A stretch of DNA of 64,000 bases from Candidatus Saccharimonadota bacterium (lineage in GTDB: Bacteria; Patescibacteriota; Saccharimonadia; Saccharimonadales; Saccharimonadaceae): the NCBI GenBank assembly GCA_027492255.1, contig JAPUFB010000003.1:77889-141888 (forward strand). The letters run 5' to 3'. The position numbers and the translations under genes are program-made. Below are positions 1 through 8,498 of this stretch, piece after piece. The notes under the pieces are model-generated. The model was not told the DNA's origin, made no database searches, and saw only the letters and a program-made list of their open reading frames with translations. The stretch's first letter is position 1. Every line of letters starts with the position of its first letter.

Positions 1-1039
1 CATTAATACCGGCTACATTAATTGACGTAAAAGTATTATTGGTCAGCTCAATACGGGAACTCTCCTGTACGGCATGACAGGTCTGTATCCCGAATATATC
101 ATCGACACCCATATAGTTTGTTTGCGCTTGAATTGCCGCTCCCTGAATATCATGAAATGTCGTTGAGTCAACCGATAAATGTCCGCAATTATTTTGCGCG
201 CCAATGGTCATATTTCCTCCGCCAATAGACGAATTCGAAACATATATCGACCCTATAGATATCGTACTAAGTGGACATTCAGCGTTGAAAATACCAGTCT
301 TATAATCCGTTATGACGCTGTCTTTCACATATACTTTATCGTTCGCAAGATTACTCGTATGTGTAATAGCAGACCCTAAGCCTCCAGTACCATCCATGGT
401 CACATTAGAGATAGTAGTGTCACCAGGATTCGTCGCCGACTGATTGCTTACGTAAAATGATGCACCATTTGTACCGTGTATATTATTCAAAGTCGAAGTG
501 AGTGCATATGTCCCATCGTGACTAATAATCAGTTGTGATGCATTCAGAGCAATATGATGGACATTGAGACTCGCAGCCGCAAGTGCACTACTCATAAATA
601 CAATAACTGATGAACTACTGCTAAGTGAAAGATTTTCTATTTGCAGTACTGTCAATACAGGACTATTCGGTGTGGCGATAATAGAGCCCGCAACTATCGT
701 TGTCAAGTCAGCTCCTGCCCCCTGGATCGTCGTAGACTCGCCTACACTCGGTAGTGTTGGAGTTACCATCTGAGATACATCATATAATCCAGCCGGAATC
801 ACGACCGTATCAACAGCGCTTGTAGCTGGATCGCCTGCAGCACATCCGTCAACCGCTACATTCGTATTTGCCGCCGCAAGCGCATCTGGCAAAGAACATT
901 CGGTCGAAACACCATTGCCATCAGCTTGATTTGTCATGTTCGTAGTATCCACTGCAATCGTGGCTGCATATGCAAAATCTACCCGCACGCCGCTGACGAC
1001 CAGTGTAGCAAAAACTAGAAAGCCTATAAGCCTTTTCAT
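1..1039 (-). CDS. Secreted CSLREA-like beta-helix surface protein (C-terminus cut off)
   Basis: Open minus-strand frame that runs off the left edge. It starts at ATG 1039, with a GGGAG ribosome-binding site about 12 nt upstream. The N-terminus is a signal peptide (MKRLIGF, hydrophobic stretch, cleavage likely after FAYA, around residue 25). Residues 30-65 contain CSLPDALAAANT, which resembles the CSLREA domain found at the start of secreted right-handed beta-helix proteins. The remainder is Ser/Thr/Asn/Gly-rich with repeating short beta-strand-like phrases, typical of a parallel beta-helix. It is probably exported and surface-bound; anchor and partner are not visible because the C-terminus is outside the window. 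Function is unknown; adhesion or host contact is an inference. Confidence 0.75.
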   Translation of the reverse strand, partial: MKRLIGFLVFATLVVSGVRVDFAYAATIAVDTTNMTNQADGNGVSTECSLPDALAAANTNVAVDGCAAGDPATSAVDTVVIPAGLYDVSQMVTPTLPSVGESTTIQGAGADLTTIVAGSIIATPNSPVLTVLQIENLSLSSSSSVIVFMSSALAAASLNVHHIALNASQLIISHDGTYALTSTLNNIHGTNGASFYVSNQSATNPGDTTISNVTMDGTGGLGSAITHTSNLANDKVYVKDSVITDYKTGIFNAECPLSTISIGSIYVSNSSIGGGNMTIGAQNNCGHLSVDSTTFHDIQGAAIQAQTNYMGVDDIFGIQTCHAVQESSRIELTNNTFTSINVAGIN

Positions 1040-1173
1040 TCGCGTCTCACGCTCCCTTTTTATATCTGTTTGTTATTGCACTTTTTATGTACTTGGAGGA
1101 ATATCTTTTATTATAGCATAAGCGTTCTGCTGTACACATCGGCTCTCAACCGTCATGGTACAATGAAACAAGC

Positions 1174-1830
1174 ATGGAAGCATTTATCACCTTTATTACT
1201 GGATTCGGTATCTTCGCTATACTGTTCGTGATATTTGCTGAATCAGGTCTTTTAATTGGATTTTTCTTCCCTGGCGATAGTCTATTGTTTACCGCAGGGT
1301 TTCTTGTTCAGCAAGGTATTCTGACTATCAATATCCATCTATTCGTCCTCTTACTCTTTCTTGCAGCCACACTCGGGCAAAGCACTGGCTATTTCTTTGG
1401 CAAGAAGATTGGGCGTACGTTATTTGAACGAAAAAACACCCGTCTTTTCCGCAAAGAAAACCTCATAAGAACAGAGCAATTCTATGAAAAACACGGTCCA
1501 ATCGCGATTGTTCTCGCGTGTTTTATTCCTATTATCCGGACATTTGTCCCAATAGTCGCTGGTGTCAGTAAGATGACGTATCGCCAATTTCTACCCTACA
1601 ATATTATCGGTGCCGCAAGCTGGACAGCAACATTCACCTATCTCGGCTATTTCGCCGGTAATATTCTTCATAAACTTGGTATCAATGTCGAAATTGCCGC
1701 ACTTATTATCATCTTCCTTAGTATTTCACCAATGCTGTGGCATACGTTAAAAGATGCTAATCGACGTAAGTCTCTCTGGGAAGGCACGAAACGCGAAGTA
1801 CGCATCCTTCTGCGTCGCGAAGCTCGTTAA
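1174..1830 (+). CDS. DedA/SNARE-associated family membrane protein
   Basis: 218 aa, the usual DedA length. DedA proteins are multi-pass inner-membrane proteins linked to undecaprenyl-phosphate or phospholipid flipping and membrane homeostasis. Visible family features: [13 protein letters not shown] around residues 30-43, the YFFGKKIGR loop near residue 75, and a C-terminal block of [13 protein letters not shown] followed by Ala/Gly/Trp-rich helices (residues 125-165). The start at 1174 has no Shine-Dalgarno sequence. A TACAAT hexamer ends 9 nt upstream, so transcription probably begins at or near the start codon. The stop codon overlaps the convergent uvrA stop by a few bases, with no spacer or terminator between them. 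Confidence 0.85.
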   Translation: MEAFITFITGFGIFAILFVIFAESGLLIGFFFPGDSLLFTAGFLVQQGILTINIHLFVLLLFLAATLGQSTGYFFGKKIGRTLFERKNTRLFRKENLIRTEQFYEKHGPIAIVLACFIPIIRTFVPIVAGVSKMTYRQFLPYNIIGAASWTATFTYLGYFAGNILHKLGINVEIAALIIIFLSISPMLWHTLKDANRRKSLWEGTKREVRILLRREAR

Positions 1831-4637
1831 AGCATCGTCTTTAGGTATCGACCAGTATAACTTTTTATCGTCTTAGCGATTAATTCTGGTGTACCCTCAG
1901 CGACAATCTGGCCGCCGCCATCACCACCCTCCGGACCCATATCAATAACATGGTCGGCGCATTTAACAACATCTAGATTATGTTCAATAATTACCATACT
2001 ATTCCCGGTATCGACAAGTGCTTGTAAGACGTGCAGTAACTTCTTCACGTCAGCCGCATGCAGGCCTGTCGTCGGTTCGTCAAGAATATACAATGTACGT
2101 CCAGTAGCACGACGCGATAATTCAGTGGCTAGTTTTATGCGTTGCGCCTCACCGCCAGAAAATGTCGTGGCAGGCTGGCCTAACTTGATATATCCGAGAC
2201 CCACTTCAACAAGCGTATCCATCTTCCGCTTAATCGATGGTTGATTCTCGAAGAAACCTGCCGCTTGCTCAACTGTCATATCAAGCACGTCAGAAATGTT
2301 CTTTCCCTTATACGTAATCTCAAGTGCCTCACGGTTATAGCGTCGACCGTGACAAACTTCACACTGCACATACACATCTGGTAGAAAATGCATTTCAATT
2401 TTGATAACGCCATCTCCCTGACAGTTTTCACAGCGTCCACCTTTGACATTAAAACTGAAACGCCCGGCTTTATAGCCACGAACACCCGCCTCGGGCGTAC
2501 TGGCGAATAGCTCGCGGACTGGAGTAAAGACACCCGTATAGGTTGCGGGATTAGACCGTGGGGTTCGTCCAATTGGAGACTGGTCTATAACGATTACTTT
2601 ATCGAGCTCTTCAATACCCTCAATCGCATCATGCTTACCAGCCACTTCCTGTGCACGATGAAGACGGGCCGCAAGCTCCTTAGCAAGGATATCATTGACG
2701 AGCGTCGACTTGCCAGAGCCGCTTACACCGGAAACGATTGTGAGTTTGCCAAGCGGAATATCAACGGAAATATTTTTTAAATTATGCTCTCGAGCGCCTT
2801 GGATAGTTAGGTATTTACCGTTACCTTTTCGGCGTTTAGTCGGCGTCTCGATCTTTAATGCACCACTGAGATATTGTCCCGTAATACTATTGGCATTACG
2901 CGCAACCTCTTCGGGGGTCCCTGCAGCACAAACCTCGCCGCCATGCACACCAGCGCCAGGACCAATATCAAGCAAGTAGTCTGCGGAACGTATAGTATCC
3001 TCGTCATGCTCAACCACTAATACGGTATTACCAAGATCACGGAGATGTTTTAGTGTTGCAATAAGTCGGTCATTATCACGCTGATGAAGACCGATTGATG
3101 GTTCATCAAGAACATACAGAACACCCTGTAGTCCAGAACCGATCTGCGTCGCAAGACGAATTCTCTGAGCCTCTCCGCCAGATAGCGTGTTCGCGGCTCG
3201 GCTCAGCTCAAGATAATTTAATCCGACATCGTTCATAAAACCCAGTCGGGCCATAATTTCCTTTACGATTTGCCGTGCGATCTCAATTTCTTTTTCGCTG
3301 AATACGAGCGTCTTCGTGAATAACTCAACAGCTTGTTCAACACCAAGATCGCAGATATCCATAATATTCAGCCCATGTACGGTAACAGCAAGCACTTCAG
3401 GCTTTAGTCGTTTACCTTTGCAGGTATAGCACTTACGTTCACGCATAAATCTCTCGATATCCCGACGCATAAATTCACTATCGGTTTCCTTATGACGGCG
3501 CTCTAGATTTGGAATCACGCCCTCGTATGCCGTATCGTAGTACCTCCCTACACCAAGCAATACTCGATATTTCTGAGCACCTGTGCCATATAGGATTTTC
3601 TCAAGATCTTCTTTCGCAAGCTCTCTGACAGGTACTTTGAGTGAAAATCCGTGCGCTTCTGCGACTGCCGCCATCTTTTTCATCCACCACGCATCGGAGT
3701 TGACGCGGTTATATGGACGGATTGCACCCTCTGCAATCGTGAGATTCGCGTTGAACACAAGCTCCGGATCAACTTCAAGACGAACACCCAACCCCGTACA
3801 GATTGGGCACGCGCCTTGTGGTGCATTAAAACTAAACAAACGAGGTTCAAGCTCTGGTATTACAACATCTGGATGGTTATGGCATGCATAGCGCTGCGAA
3901 TAGAGATGTTCAGTTTCTGCATCAACATCCACCATCACGACTGTCCCACCAGCAATATCAAGTGCTTGCTCAACTGACTGGGCAATACGGCTTCGGCTCT
4001 CTTCATTATTGACGACACGATCAACGACAATATCAATCGAGTGCTTGTATTTCTTATCCAGTTCCGGAAACTCATCAAGTGCATACGTGATTCCATCAAC
4101 GCGTGCTCGCGCAAAACCCTGCCTGATATATTGCTCAGGAATATGCGCAAACTCACCTTTCTTATCGCTCACGATTGGTGCAAGCAGCATCAAACGAACT
4201 CCGTCTCCGTGGCTTACTATCTCATCGACAATTGCTTGTGGTGTTCGACGTGTCACTGGCTCGCCACACACTGGACAGTGTGGAATTCCGATACGAGCAA
4301 AGAGCAAGCGGAGGTAGTCATAAATTTCTGTCACTGTCGCAACAGTTGAACGCGGGTTACGGCTGGCAGATTTTTGATCAATCGAAATTGCTGGACTGAG
4401 TCCGTCTATCTGATCAACATCAGGTTTTTCCATGAGTCCTAGAAACTGACGCGCATAACTGGAGAGACTCTCAACGTAGCGTCGCTGCCCCTCGGCGTAG
4501 ATAGTATCAAACGCTAGACTTGATTTTCCTGAGCCGCTCAGACCAGTAATAACCACTAATTTATCGCGCGGTATTTCTACGTCGATATTCTTAAGATTGT
4601 GCTCCCTGGCTCCTGTCACACGTATCGCTTCTGACAT
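1827..4637 (-). CDS. uvrA: Excinuclease ABC subunit A
   Basis: 936 aa, full length for UvrA, the damage-recognition ATPase of nucleotide excision repair that loads UvrB. Two ABC ATPase units are visible: Walker [10 protein letters not shown] near residue 33 and GVSGSGKST near residue 640, each followed by an (L/F)SGGEAQRI signature. Cys-rich zinc modules are intact, including [15 protein letters not shown] and the late [16 protein letters not shown] pair. The ATG at 4637 is preceded by TATAAT (4646-4651 on the opposite strand) with only 8 nt between, so the message is probably leaderless. No uvrB or uvrC lies in the window. Convergent with dedA, overlapping its stop. Confidence 0.97.
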   Translation of the reverse strand: MSEAIRVTGAREHNLKNIDVEIPRDKLVVITGLSGSGKSSLAFDTIYAEGQRRYVESLSSYARQFLGLMEKPDVDQIDGLSPAISIDQKSASRNPRSTVATVTEIYDYLRLLFARIGIPHCPVCGEPVTRRTPQAIVDEIVSHGDGVRLMLLAPIVSDKKGEFAHIPEQYIRQGFARARVDGITYALDEFPELDKKYKHSIDIVVDRVVNNEESRSRIAQSVEQALDIAGGTVVMVDVDAETEHLYSQRYACHNHPDVVIPELEPRLFSFNAPQGACPICTGLGVRLEVDPELVFNANLTIAEGAIRPYNRVNSDAWWMKKMAAVAEAHGFSLKVPVRELAKEDLEKILYGTGAQKYRVLLGVGRYYDTAYEGVIPNLERRHKETDSEFMRRDIERFMRERKCYTCKGKRLKPEVLAVTVHGLNIMDICDLGVEQAVELFTKTLVFSEKEIEIARQIVKEIMARLGFMNDVGLNYLELSRAANTLSGGEAQRIRLATQIGSGLQGVLYVLDEPSIGLHQRDNDRLIATLKHLRDLGNTVLVVEHDEDTIRSADYLLDIGPGAGVHGGEVCAAGTPEEVARNANSITGQYLSGALKIETPTKRRKGNGKYLTIQGAREHNLKNISVDIPLGKLTIVSGVSGSGKSTLVNDILAKELAARLHRAQEVAGKHDAIEGIEELDKVIVIDQSPIGRTPRSNPATYTGVFTPVRELFASTPEAGVRGYKAGRFSFNVKGGRCENCQGDGVIKIEMHFLPDVYVQCEVCHGRRYNREALEITYKGKNISDVLDMTVEQAAGFFENQPSIKRKMDTLVEVGLGYIKLGQPATTFSGGEAQRIKLATELSRRATGRTLYILDEPTTGLHAADVKKLLHVLQALVDTGNSMVIIEHNLDVVKCADHVIDMGPEGGDGGGQIVAEGTPELIAKTIKSYTGRYLKTML

Positions 4638-4760
4638 AGCCCTCGATTATAGCAAAAAACAGCGGTTTTGTCTTGTATCCATATCGCATTATTACTCCAT
4701 ATATTCTATTTTTTATATTTATATATTGACTTATAATCAAATTTGTGTTAATATGCAAAT

Positions 4761-5096
4761 ATGAATCATAAAGCACTGTTCACCACCGGTACTTTTATTG
4801 CCCTTGCCGGCTGCTTTATCGTCTCTCCTCAACTCCTTAACGACCTTTTTGCACTGATATTTACTGGTGTGATCCCTTTCACGAACTTCACAATACCGCC
4901 GATCTTTATCCTCTTTGGCTATCCGCTTATCATCGTCGCCATTATTCTTTGGCTGGCTCGTCAACCACTCTTTATTCACGATAAGACAAAGCAAGATCGA
5001 GTATATCGCTCGCAAGCCCGAAAAAAAGTTATTAAACAGACAACTACTCCGCAAAAGCAGCAAACCCGTCGGCATTACCGCCGAGTCGAGGCATAA
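4761..5096 (+). CDS. Small membrane protein, unknown
   Basis: 111 aa, not recognised. Two to three hydrophobic segments (about residues 5-25, 28-45 and 50-67) are followed by a strongly basic, Lys/Arg/Gln-rich cytoplasmic-looking tail. A TTGACT box and a TTAATA-like hexamer lie just before the ATG, giving a very short or absent leader. It stands alone, divergent from uvrA, and ends directly at a rho-independent terminator. No function can be assigned. The basic tail would fit binding to membrane lipid head groups or nucleic acid, but this is speculation. Confidence 0.6.
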   Translation: MNHKALFTTGTFIALAGCFIVSPQLLNDLFALIFTGVIPFTNFTIPPIFILFGYPLIIVAIILWLARQPLFIHDKTKQDRVYRSQARKKVIKQTTTPQKQQTRRHYRRVEA

Positions 5097-5122
5097 AAGA
5101 AGCCCCTTGGGGCTTTTTTTAT
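5094..5122 (+). terminator. Rho-independent terminator
   Basis: AAGCCCC / GGGGCTT stem followed by a run of seven T, immediately after the stop of the small membrane protein. The opposite strand also ends in T-rich sequence, so it may serve the convergent sbcB as well; the sbcB stop lies inside it. Confidence 0.85.
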
Positions 5123-6513
5123 TCGATCGGAGCGATACTTTCCGCCCATAATTGTAGTTCCTCGAGAACAAACGTATCGGCGGTAGTGTGACTTAATTTT
5201 ACGAGCATATCCATATAGACTGGCAATTGGGCACGAAGTTTTCGAGAGCGATAATTCTCCCAGGCAACGCGCTCATCATCACTGAGGCTTCCGCTGTACC
5301 AACGACCCTTATAGCGAAGGAGTAGTTCGCTGAGACGCTCATCAGCGAAATCGGGATGAAAGTCAGCTAACTGTTCCGGATTAGCATTCCTCACTGCCGC
5401 CATCCGCGGCTTATCCTTGTCGTTCAGGAATCCATCATAGAGTTGCGCCTCAGGATCTGTTTGCGGCTCATATGGTTCTCGCATCTCAAATGCAGTACGT
5501 ACCGCATCGCCAAATGCCGGATTTGATAGGAGCAGCTTGAGATGACGGGCAATGAGCTCTTTTTCAAGATGAAGGCGCTCACGGTCCTCGTCCCTTAGTA
5601 CGCTCTCCGGTGCTACCGCTGGACAACGATTGAGGCTTATCTCTTTCACGGGCAAGCGCGGAGCATCCTGTGTTTTTTTCGAGAACATCACTTCCGCTAA
5701 CGCCTGAGGAGTAGCTTGAAGAAATGGCGTCGGATCTTCGCGCAGATCATAAACAAGCACCGACCCTGGCTTTGTCCCAGGCGCAATCGGAAATGCAAGC
5801 GTCGTTTTCTCATACTTCACGTCATATCTTCCGCTACAGTACACAAACGGCCGTGGGTCATCGAGTGAAACGAGTGCTGCCACTTTTTTCTTATCGCGGA
5901 TACCGAGAAGGTACTCAAACATCTTCGGCTGCTTGTCGCGGACTAATTTTGCAACTTGAATTAATGCTTCAACATCACTAAGTGCATCATGCGCCTTTGT
6001 ATGCAATAACTCATTTTCCTTTGCAATTGGTTCGAGTTTATTAACCGCCTTTCCTTCACTGTCAAATGGCCATCGTATCCCATCAGGACGCAGTGCGCGT
6101 ACCATTCGAACAACATCGAGAAGATCCCAGCGGCTTCTTCCCTCACTCCAGCTCCACTCGTACGGATCATAAAAATTACGCCAAAAGGTATGCCGTATAA
6201 ACTCATCATCAAACCGCACATTATTAAATCCAACAATTGTCGTATCAGGCGTGAAAATTTCTTCCTGAATATACCGACAGAACTCCGGCTCATTGAGACC
6301 ATCCGTTAGCGTCGCCTGAGGGGTAATGCCCGTCACCATAATCGCTGCAGGATCAGGAAGCGTATCATCACTCATCTTTACGAGCAGATTAATTGGCTCA
6401 CTAATCGTCTCAAGATTCATATCTGTACGAATCCCAGCAAACTGCATAATACGGCCAAACCGCGAATTTAAACTGCTTGTTTCAAGATCATAAAAGAAAA
6501 ATGTCTGGGCCAT
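5119..6513 (-). CDS. sbcB: Exodeoxyribonuclease I (DnaQ-like 3'-5' exonuclease)
   Basis: 464 aa, close to the E. coli enzyme (about 475 aa). Exonuclease I degrades single-stranded DNA 3' to 5' and acts in mismatch repair and recombination. The DEDDh exonuclease residues are visible: FFFYDLETSS (residues 4-13), NNVRFDDEFIRH (about 95-106) and HDALSDVEALIQ (about 165-176). The C-terminal half matches the SH3-like and helical extension of ExoI, including ALPVKEISLNRCP-type sequence. I chose ATG 6513 because the longer open frame upstream is GC-rich shadow sequence from the neighbouring peptide gene and lacks the family N-terminus. A TATGCT hexamer 6 nt upstream suggests a leaderless message. Confidence 0.93.
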   Translation of the reverse strand: MAQTFFFYDLETSSLNSRFGRIMQFAGIRTDMNLETISEPINLLVKMSDDTLPDPAAIMVTGITPQATLTDGLNEPEFCRYIQEEIFTPDTTIVGFNNVRFDDEFIRHTFWRNFYDPYEWSWSEGRSRWDLLDVVRMVRALRPDGIRWPFDSEGKAVNKLEPIAKENELLHTKAHDALSDVEALIQVAKLVRDKQPKMFEYLLGIRDKKKVAALVSLDDPRPFVYCSGRYDVKYEKTTLAFPIAPGTKPGSVLVYDLREDPTPFLQATPQALAEVMFSKKTQDAPRLPVKEISLNRCPAVAPESVLRDEDRERLHLEKELIARHLKLLLSNPAFGDAVRTAFEMREPYEPQTDPEAQLYDGFLNDKDKPRMAAVRNANPEQLADFHPDFADERLSELLLRYKGRWYSGSLSDDERVAWENYRSRKLRAQLPVYMDMLVKLSHTTADTFVLEELQLWAESIAPIE

Positions 6514-6540
6514 ATAGTTAGCATAGCATATATACCTTGT

Positions 6541-6596
6541 CCAAAATAAAACAGTGGTTAGGGCGCTCTTGGAAGACCAAGAACACCCTAACCACT
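6541..6596 (-). terminator. Long-stem terminator of the Cys-rich peptide gene
   Basis: On the minus strand an 11-bp stem (AGTGGTTAGGG / CCCTAACCACT), a small internal loop and a further 6-bp stem (TCTTGG / CCAAGA) with a 4-nt loop, then GTTTTATTTT. It lies 24 nt after the stop codon of the 6620-6826 gene. It is far longer than the other terminators in the window. Confidence 0.9.
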
Positions 6597-6619
6597 CATG
6601 ACCCTGGAGTGCTACTTGT

Positions 6620-6826
6620 TCAGTAGGGGTAGCACTTCGTGATCGGCTGCCAGAAGTTCCACCAGGGCCGCGTCGTGACGCAGTAGGTGTCCGGCAGACA
6701 GACCCCGTTGCTGTAGCAGGTCCAGCCCGACGAGACGGGCGCGGCCTGGCTCGGAGCCGCCGGAACGACGACCATCGCGGCGGCAAGTACTGCTGCGGCG
6801 GCGAATCGTGCGAGACGCATCTTCAT
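6620..6826 (-). CDS. Small secreted Cys-rich peptide, unknown
   Basis: 68 aa. The start ATG 6826 is set by a strong AGGAGAGGA ribosome-binding site 8 nt upstream. Residues 1-28 form a textbook signal peptide: KMRLAR, then an Ala/Val-rich hydrophobic core, cleavage after PSQA. The mature part is about 40 residues with four Cys in the pattern C-x5-C-x5-C-x15-C and an aromatic patch TRPWWNFWQP, which suggests two disulfides. GC-rich codons (GCC, GCG, GTC, CTC) contrast with neighbouring sbcB. It has its own promoter and a very long terminator. Not recognised as any family. A secreted toxin, bacteriocin-like peptide or host-contact effector is possible but is inference only. Confidence 0.8.
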   Translation of the reverse strand: MKMRLARFAAAAVLAAAMVVVPAAPSQAAPVSSGWTCYSNGVCLPDTYCVTTRPWWNFWQPITKCYPY

Positions 6827-6884
6827 GAGAATTCCTCTCCTAGGCGCCAATCCTATGATTAGGATCAGTCGGTCTTGCTACGAT

Positions 6885-6913
6885 ACAATAACATTTATTG
6901 TTTTATTTGTCTA
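6885..6913 (-). promoter_or_regulatory. Sigma-70-type promoter of the Cys-rich peptide gene
   Basis: Minus-strand TAGACA (6908-6913), 17-nt spacer, TATTGT (6885-6890). The predicted leader is about 50 nt and contains a small ATCCTA/TAGGAT hairpin before the ribosome-binding site. It does not match the AGTATTGAC cassette of the next three units. Confidence 0.6.
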
Positions 6914-6934
6914 CAAACTCTTTATCAAGAATAC

Positions 6935-6955
6935 AAAAACACCCCTTTGAGGGTG
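6935..6955 (-). terminator. Terminator of the 305-nt RNA
   Basis: Minus-strand CACCC / GGGTG stem with a 6-nt loop followed by TTTTTG. The hairpin is nearly identical in length and sequence to the one ending the 1-kb RNA at 7310-7331. Confidence 0.85.
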
Positions 6956-7239
6956 CAGACTTTAAAAAGAAATATTTTGGCATACCAGAGTGGACGCGAG
7001 CCGAGGAGTCACTACCGGGCAGGGGGACATGATGTCACCCCTGCCCGGCGAATAGACGCGGCGGCCCGGAAAGACGGGGTGATTATGGCTCAGCCCGCAA
7101 AGCCTAGTATCGGATTGTGGCTCCGAAGGGGCCCCTTCCCGTTAGGGTCTCAATCGCTTCACTACGGAAGTCCTTCCCTGGTATGCCAATGTTCATATTT
7201 CGTCGTCGCTACCTTTTAGTGGTACGCGTCGAAATACTT
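6935..7239 (-). ncRNA. Candidate structured noncoding RNA, about 305 nt
   Basis: No convincing ORF on either strand, yet it has its own promoter (7246-7273) and terminator. A perfect 12-bp helix, 6977-6988 with 7178-7189 (core GGCATACCAG), closes a GC-rich domain. Before it lies a 5' hairpin at 7196-7236 (TATTTCG/CGAAATA and TACC/GGTA). Inside is a near-perfect 34-nt hairpin at 7015-7048 (stem CCGGGCAGGGG). I found no RNase P, tmRNA or SRP signature: no GAGGAAAGTCC block, no tRNA-like 3' end, no SRP tetraloop motif. The RNA family is unknown to me. The architecture (5' hairpin, closed multibranch domain, terminator) matches that of the larger RNA next door. Confidence 0.75.
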
Positions 7240-7245
7240 AATAAC

Positions 7246-7273
7246 ATTGTATCATAGATTATACATTATGTCA
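7246..7273 (-). promoter_or_regulatory. Promoter of the 305-nt RNA (shared cassette)
   Basis: Minus-strand TTGACA (7268-7273), 16-nt spacer, TACAAT (7246-7251) preceded by TATG. The -35 sits in AAGTATTGACA and the -10 in TATGaTACAATG, words shared with the promoters of the 1-kb RNA and of the 201-aa protein gene. Confidence 0.85.
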
Positions 7274-7290
7274 ATACTTTTTTATAATAT
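7268..7290 (-). repeat. Upstream promoter repeat, copy 1 (copy 2 at 8334-8356)
   Basis: A 23-bp AT-rich segment including the -35 box of the 305-nt RNA is repeated at 8334-8356, upstream of the 1-kb RNA, with one mismatch. A weaker version precedes the 201-aa protein gene at 9199-9220. It looks like a conserved UP-element plus -35 block. Confidence 0.8.
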
Positions 7291-7309
7291 TCTCCTTAGT
7301 GCGCTACAA

Positions 7310-7331
7310 CAAAAAACACCCATCTAGGGTG
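7310..7331 (-). terminator. Terminator of the 1-kb RNA
   Basis: Minus-strand CACCC / GGGTG stem, 6-nt loop, then six T. Same hairpin design as 6935-6955. Confidence 0.88.
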
Positions 7332-8304
7332 CGAACGTCATGATTATTCTTGACAGTCAGATAGAGAATTGAAGGTGAACCACGGGCCCGGGAGAAACTG
7401 AATGTCTCCCGGGCCCTTCATCATCAAAGTAAAGAACACAACACCTGTCATATCTGGATTCTCACCCAAGATGCACAGGTTACTCTATTCTTTTATTCTG
7501 AAGTTGTGGTGTTCGGTAAAGCGGTTGGTGTCGGACCGTCACTTGTTTCTCTTCCGTCTGTTGGTTGGAAGGTACTCTCTGCGGTCCCCTAGGGGGCGAA
7601 GTCTGCCCACGTGGGTGTGCTAGTTACCGTTATTTTTCGGAGTGTGGCGTTGACGCCTTAAGACTCCGAGGCAGTAACTGCTGAATCCCACCGTCCCAAT
7701 AGCACCGGTGCCCTTCTCAGGGCGCGCTGCTACGCTACGCTAGCGTAACAGCACCTAGGTGAAGCCCATGGGCTCCTTTTTCCGTAGGTGGTTGGCAGTT
7801 GATGCACAGTGCTTTTTCATCAAGGTGCAGGCTCAGAGGCCCCTGCGCAAACCTTGTCCTCGTCGTATTCGCGTCTCGCCGGTCGAAACCATGCGTGAGC
7901 CGAACGTGACTCTTGCTAGCTTTTGGCTGGGGCGTGCTAGCGCCCTATCTACAGATCTTCACGAATCTCCTTTCAGGAGCCGACTTTTGACGCCGTGAGT
8001 GGGTGGCAGTTTTTGTAAAAGCTACGGCGGATGCATGCACCCGTCCTTTCGCGTCACGGCTACTATTGTCTTTTACAACAAGTACTAGCCTGCGGATAAG
8101 CACCTACAGTGTTGGCGAGCGAGCTCTCGATGACGGTTAGTGACCGTCAGTGGCTCGCGCCCCTGCGCCAGTCGGTTGTTGCTGGCCTGAATAGGAAGAA
8201 GCTATTTCTTCTCATTCAGGCCAGAACAATCCCTGAAATCTCTATCTGACTTGTCAATGTATCGTTTGACTAGCGCGGCGAAAGCCAGTAGCAATCAAAC
8301 GCAT
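7310..8304 (-). ncRNA. Candidate giant structured noncoding RNA, about 1 kb
   Basis: A promoter with perfect spacing (8311-8339) and a terminator frame about 1,000 nt without a plausible ORF. An 18-bp helix closes nearly the whole molecule: 8239-8257 pairs with 7350-7367 with a single bulged base. Nested helices are easy to see: 8182-8192 with 8214-8224 (extended by 8176-8180/8225-8229 and 8195-8200/8206-8211); 8013-8021 with 8070-8078; 8115-8120 with 8153-8158 plus 8132-8137/8143-8148; 7622-7627 with 7674-7679 enclosing 7638-7643/7663-7668; and a 12-bp GC hairpin at 7384-7416. A CGTTTGA hairpin lies at the 5' end. Such size and complexity recall GOLLD, ROOL or OLE RNAs, but I cannot identify it with any of them. 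Strand is set by promoter and terminator. Confidence 0.82.
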
Positions 8305-8310
8305 GAAAGC

Positions 8311-8339
8311 ATTTTAGCATAGATTGGATTTATTGTCAA
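8311..8339 (-). promoter_or_regulatory. Promoter of the 1-kb RNA (shared cassette)
   Basis: Minus-strand TTGACA (8334-8339), exact 17-nt spacer, TAAAAT (8311-8316) preceded by TATG. Predicted start near 8304. Confidence 0.9.
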
Positions 8340-8377
8340 TACTTATTTATAATATTAATACTTTATCTGCTAGATAA

Positions 8378-8402
8378 CAAAAAAACACCTTTGCGCGGTG
8401 TT
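8378..8402 (-). terminator. Terminator of the 201-aa protein gene
   Basis: Minus-strand AACACC / GGTGTT stem, 7-nt loop, then a T run. It shares the CACC...GGTGTTTTT ending of the other accessory units. Confidence 0.87.
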
Positions 8403-8444
8403 GTCTTTTAAAGGGATAAACTGTAATAACTAGGGGTAAATCTT

Positions 8445-8479
8445 GGCGGGGAGAGATGAAAAAGATATCTCTCCCCGCC
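8445..8479 (-). other. GC-rich 3'-UTR hairpin ahead of the terminator
   Basis: A perfect 13-bp stem (GGCGGGGAGAGAT) with a 9-nt loop lies between the stop codon at 8499 and the terminator at 8402. No T run follows, so it is not itself a terminator. It could protect the 3' end or bind a protein. Confidence 0.8.
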
Positions 8480-8498
8480 GGTACACCATGTGCGAGCG

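Noticed and set aside
5119-6786. 555-aa version of exonuclease I
   Set aside because: The extra 91 residues are the out-of-frame GC-rich peptide gene and its terminator; the DEDD fold begins at ATG 6513.
7402-7998. Plus-strand ORFs of 73-79 codons inside the 1-kb RNA region
   Set aside because: They lack ribosome-binding sites and plausible protein sequence, oppose the mapped promoter and terminator, and run through self-complementary stems.
6935-8304. RNase P RNA, tmRNA, SRP RNA or 6S RNA
   Set aside because: No P4-type GAGGAAAGTCC block, no tRNA-like 3' end with CCA, and no SRP apical motif; 6S cannot be excluded for the smaller RNA but the multibranch closure argues against it.
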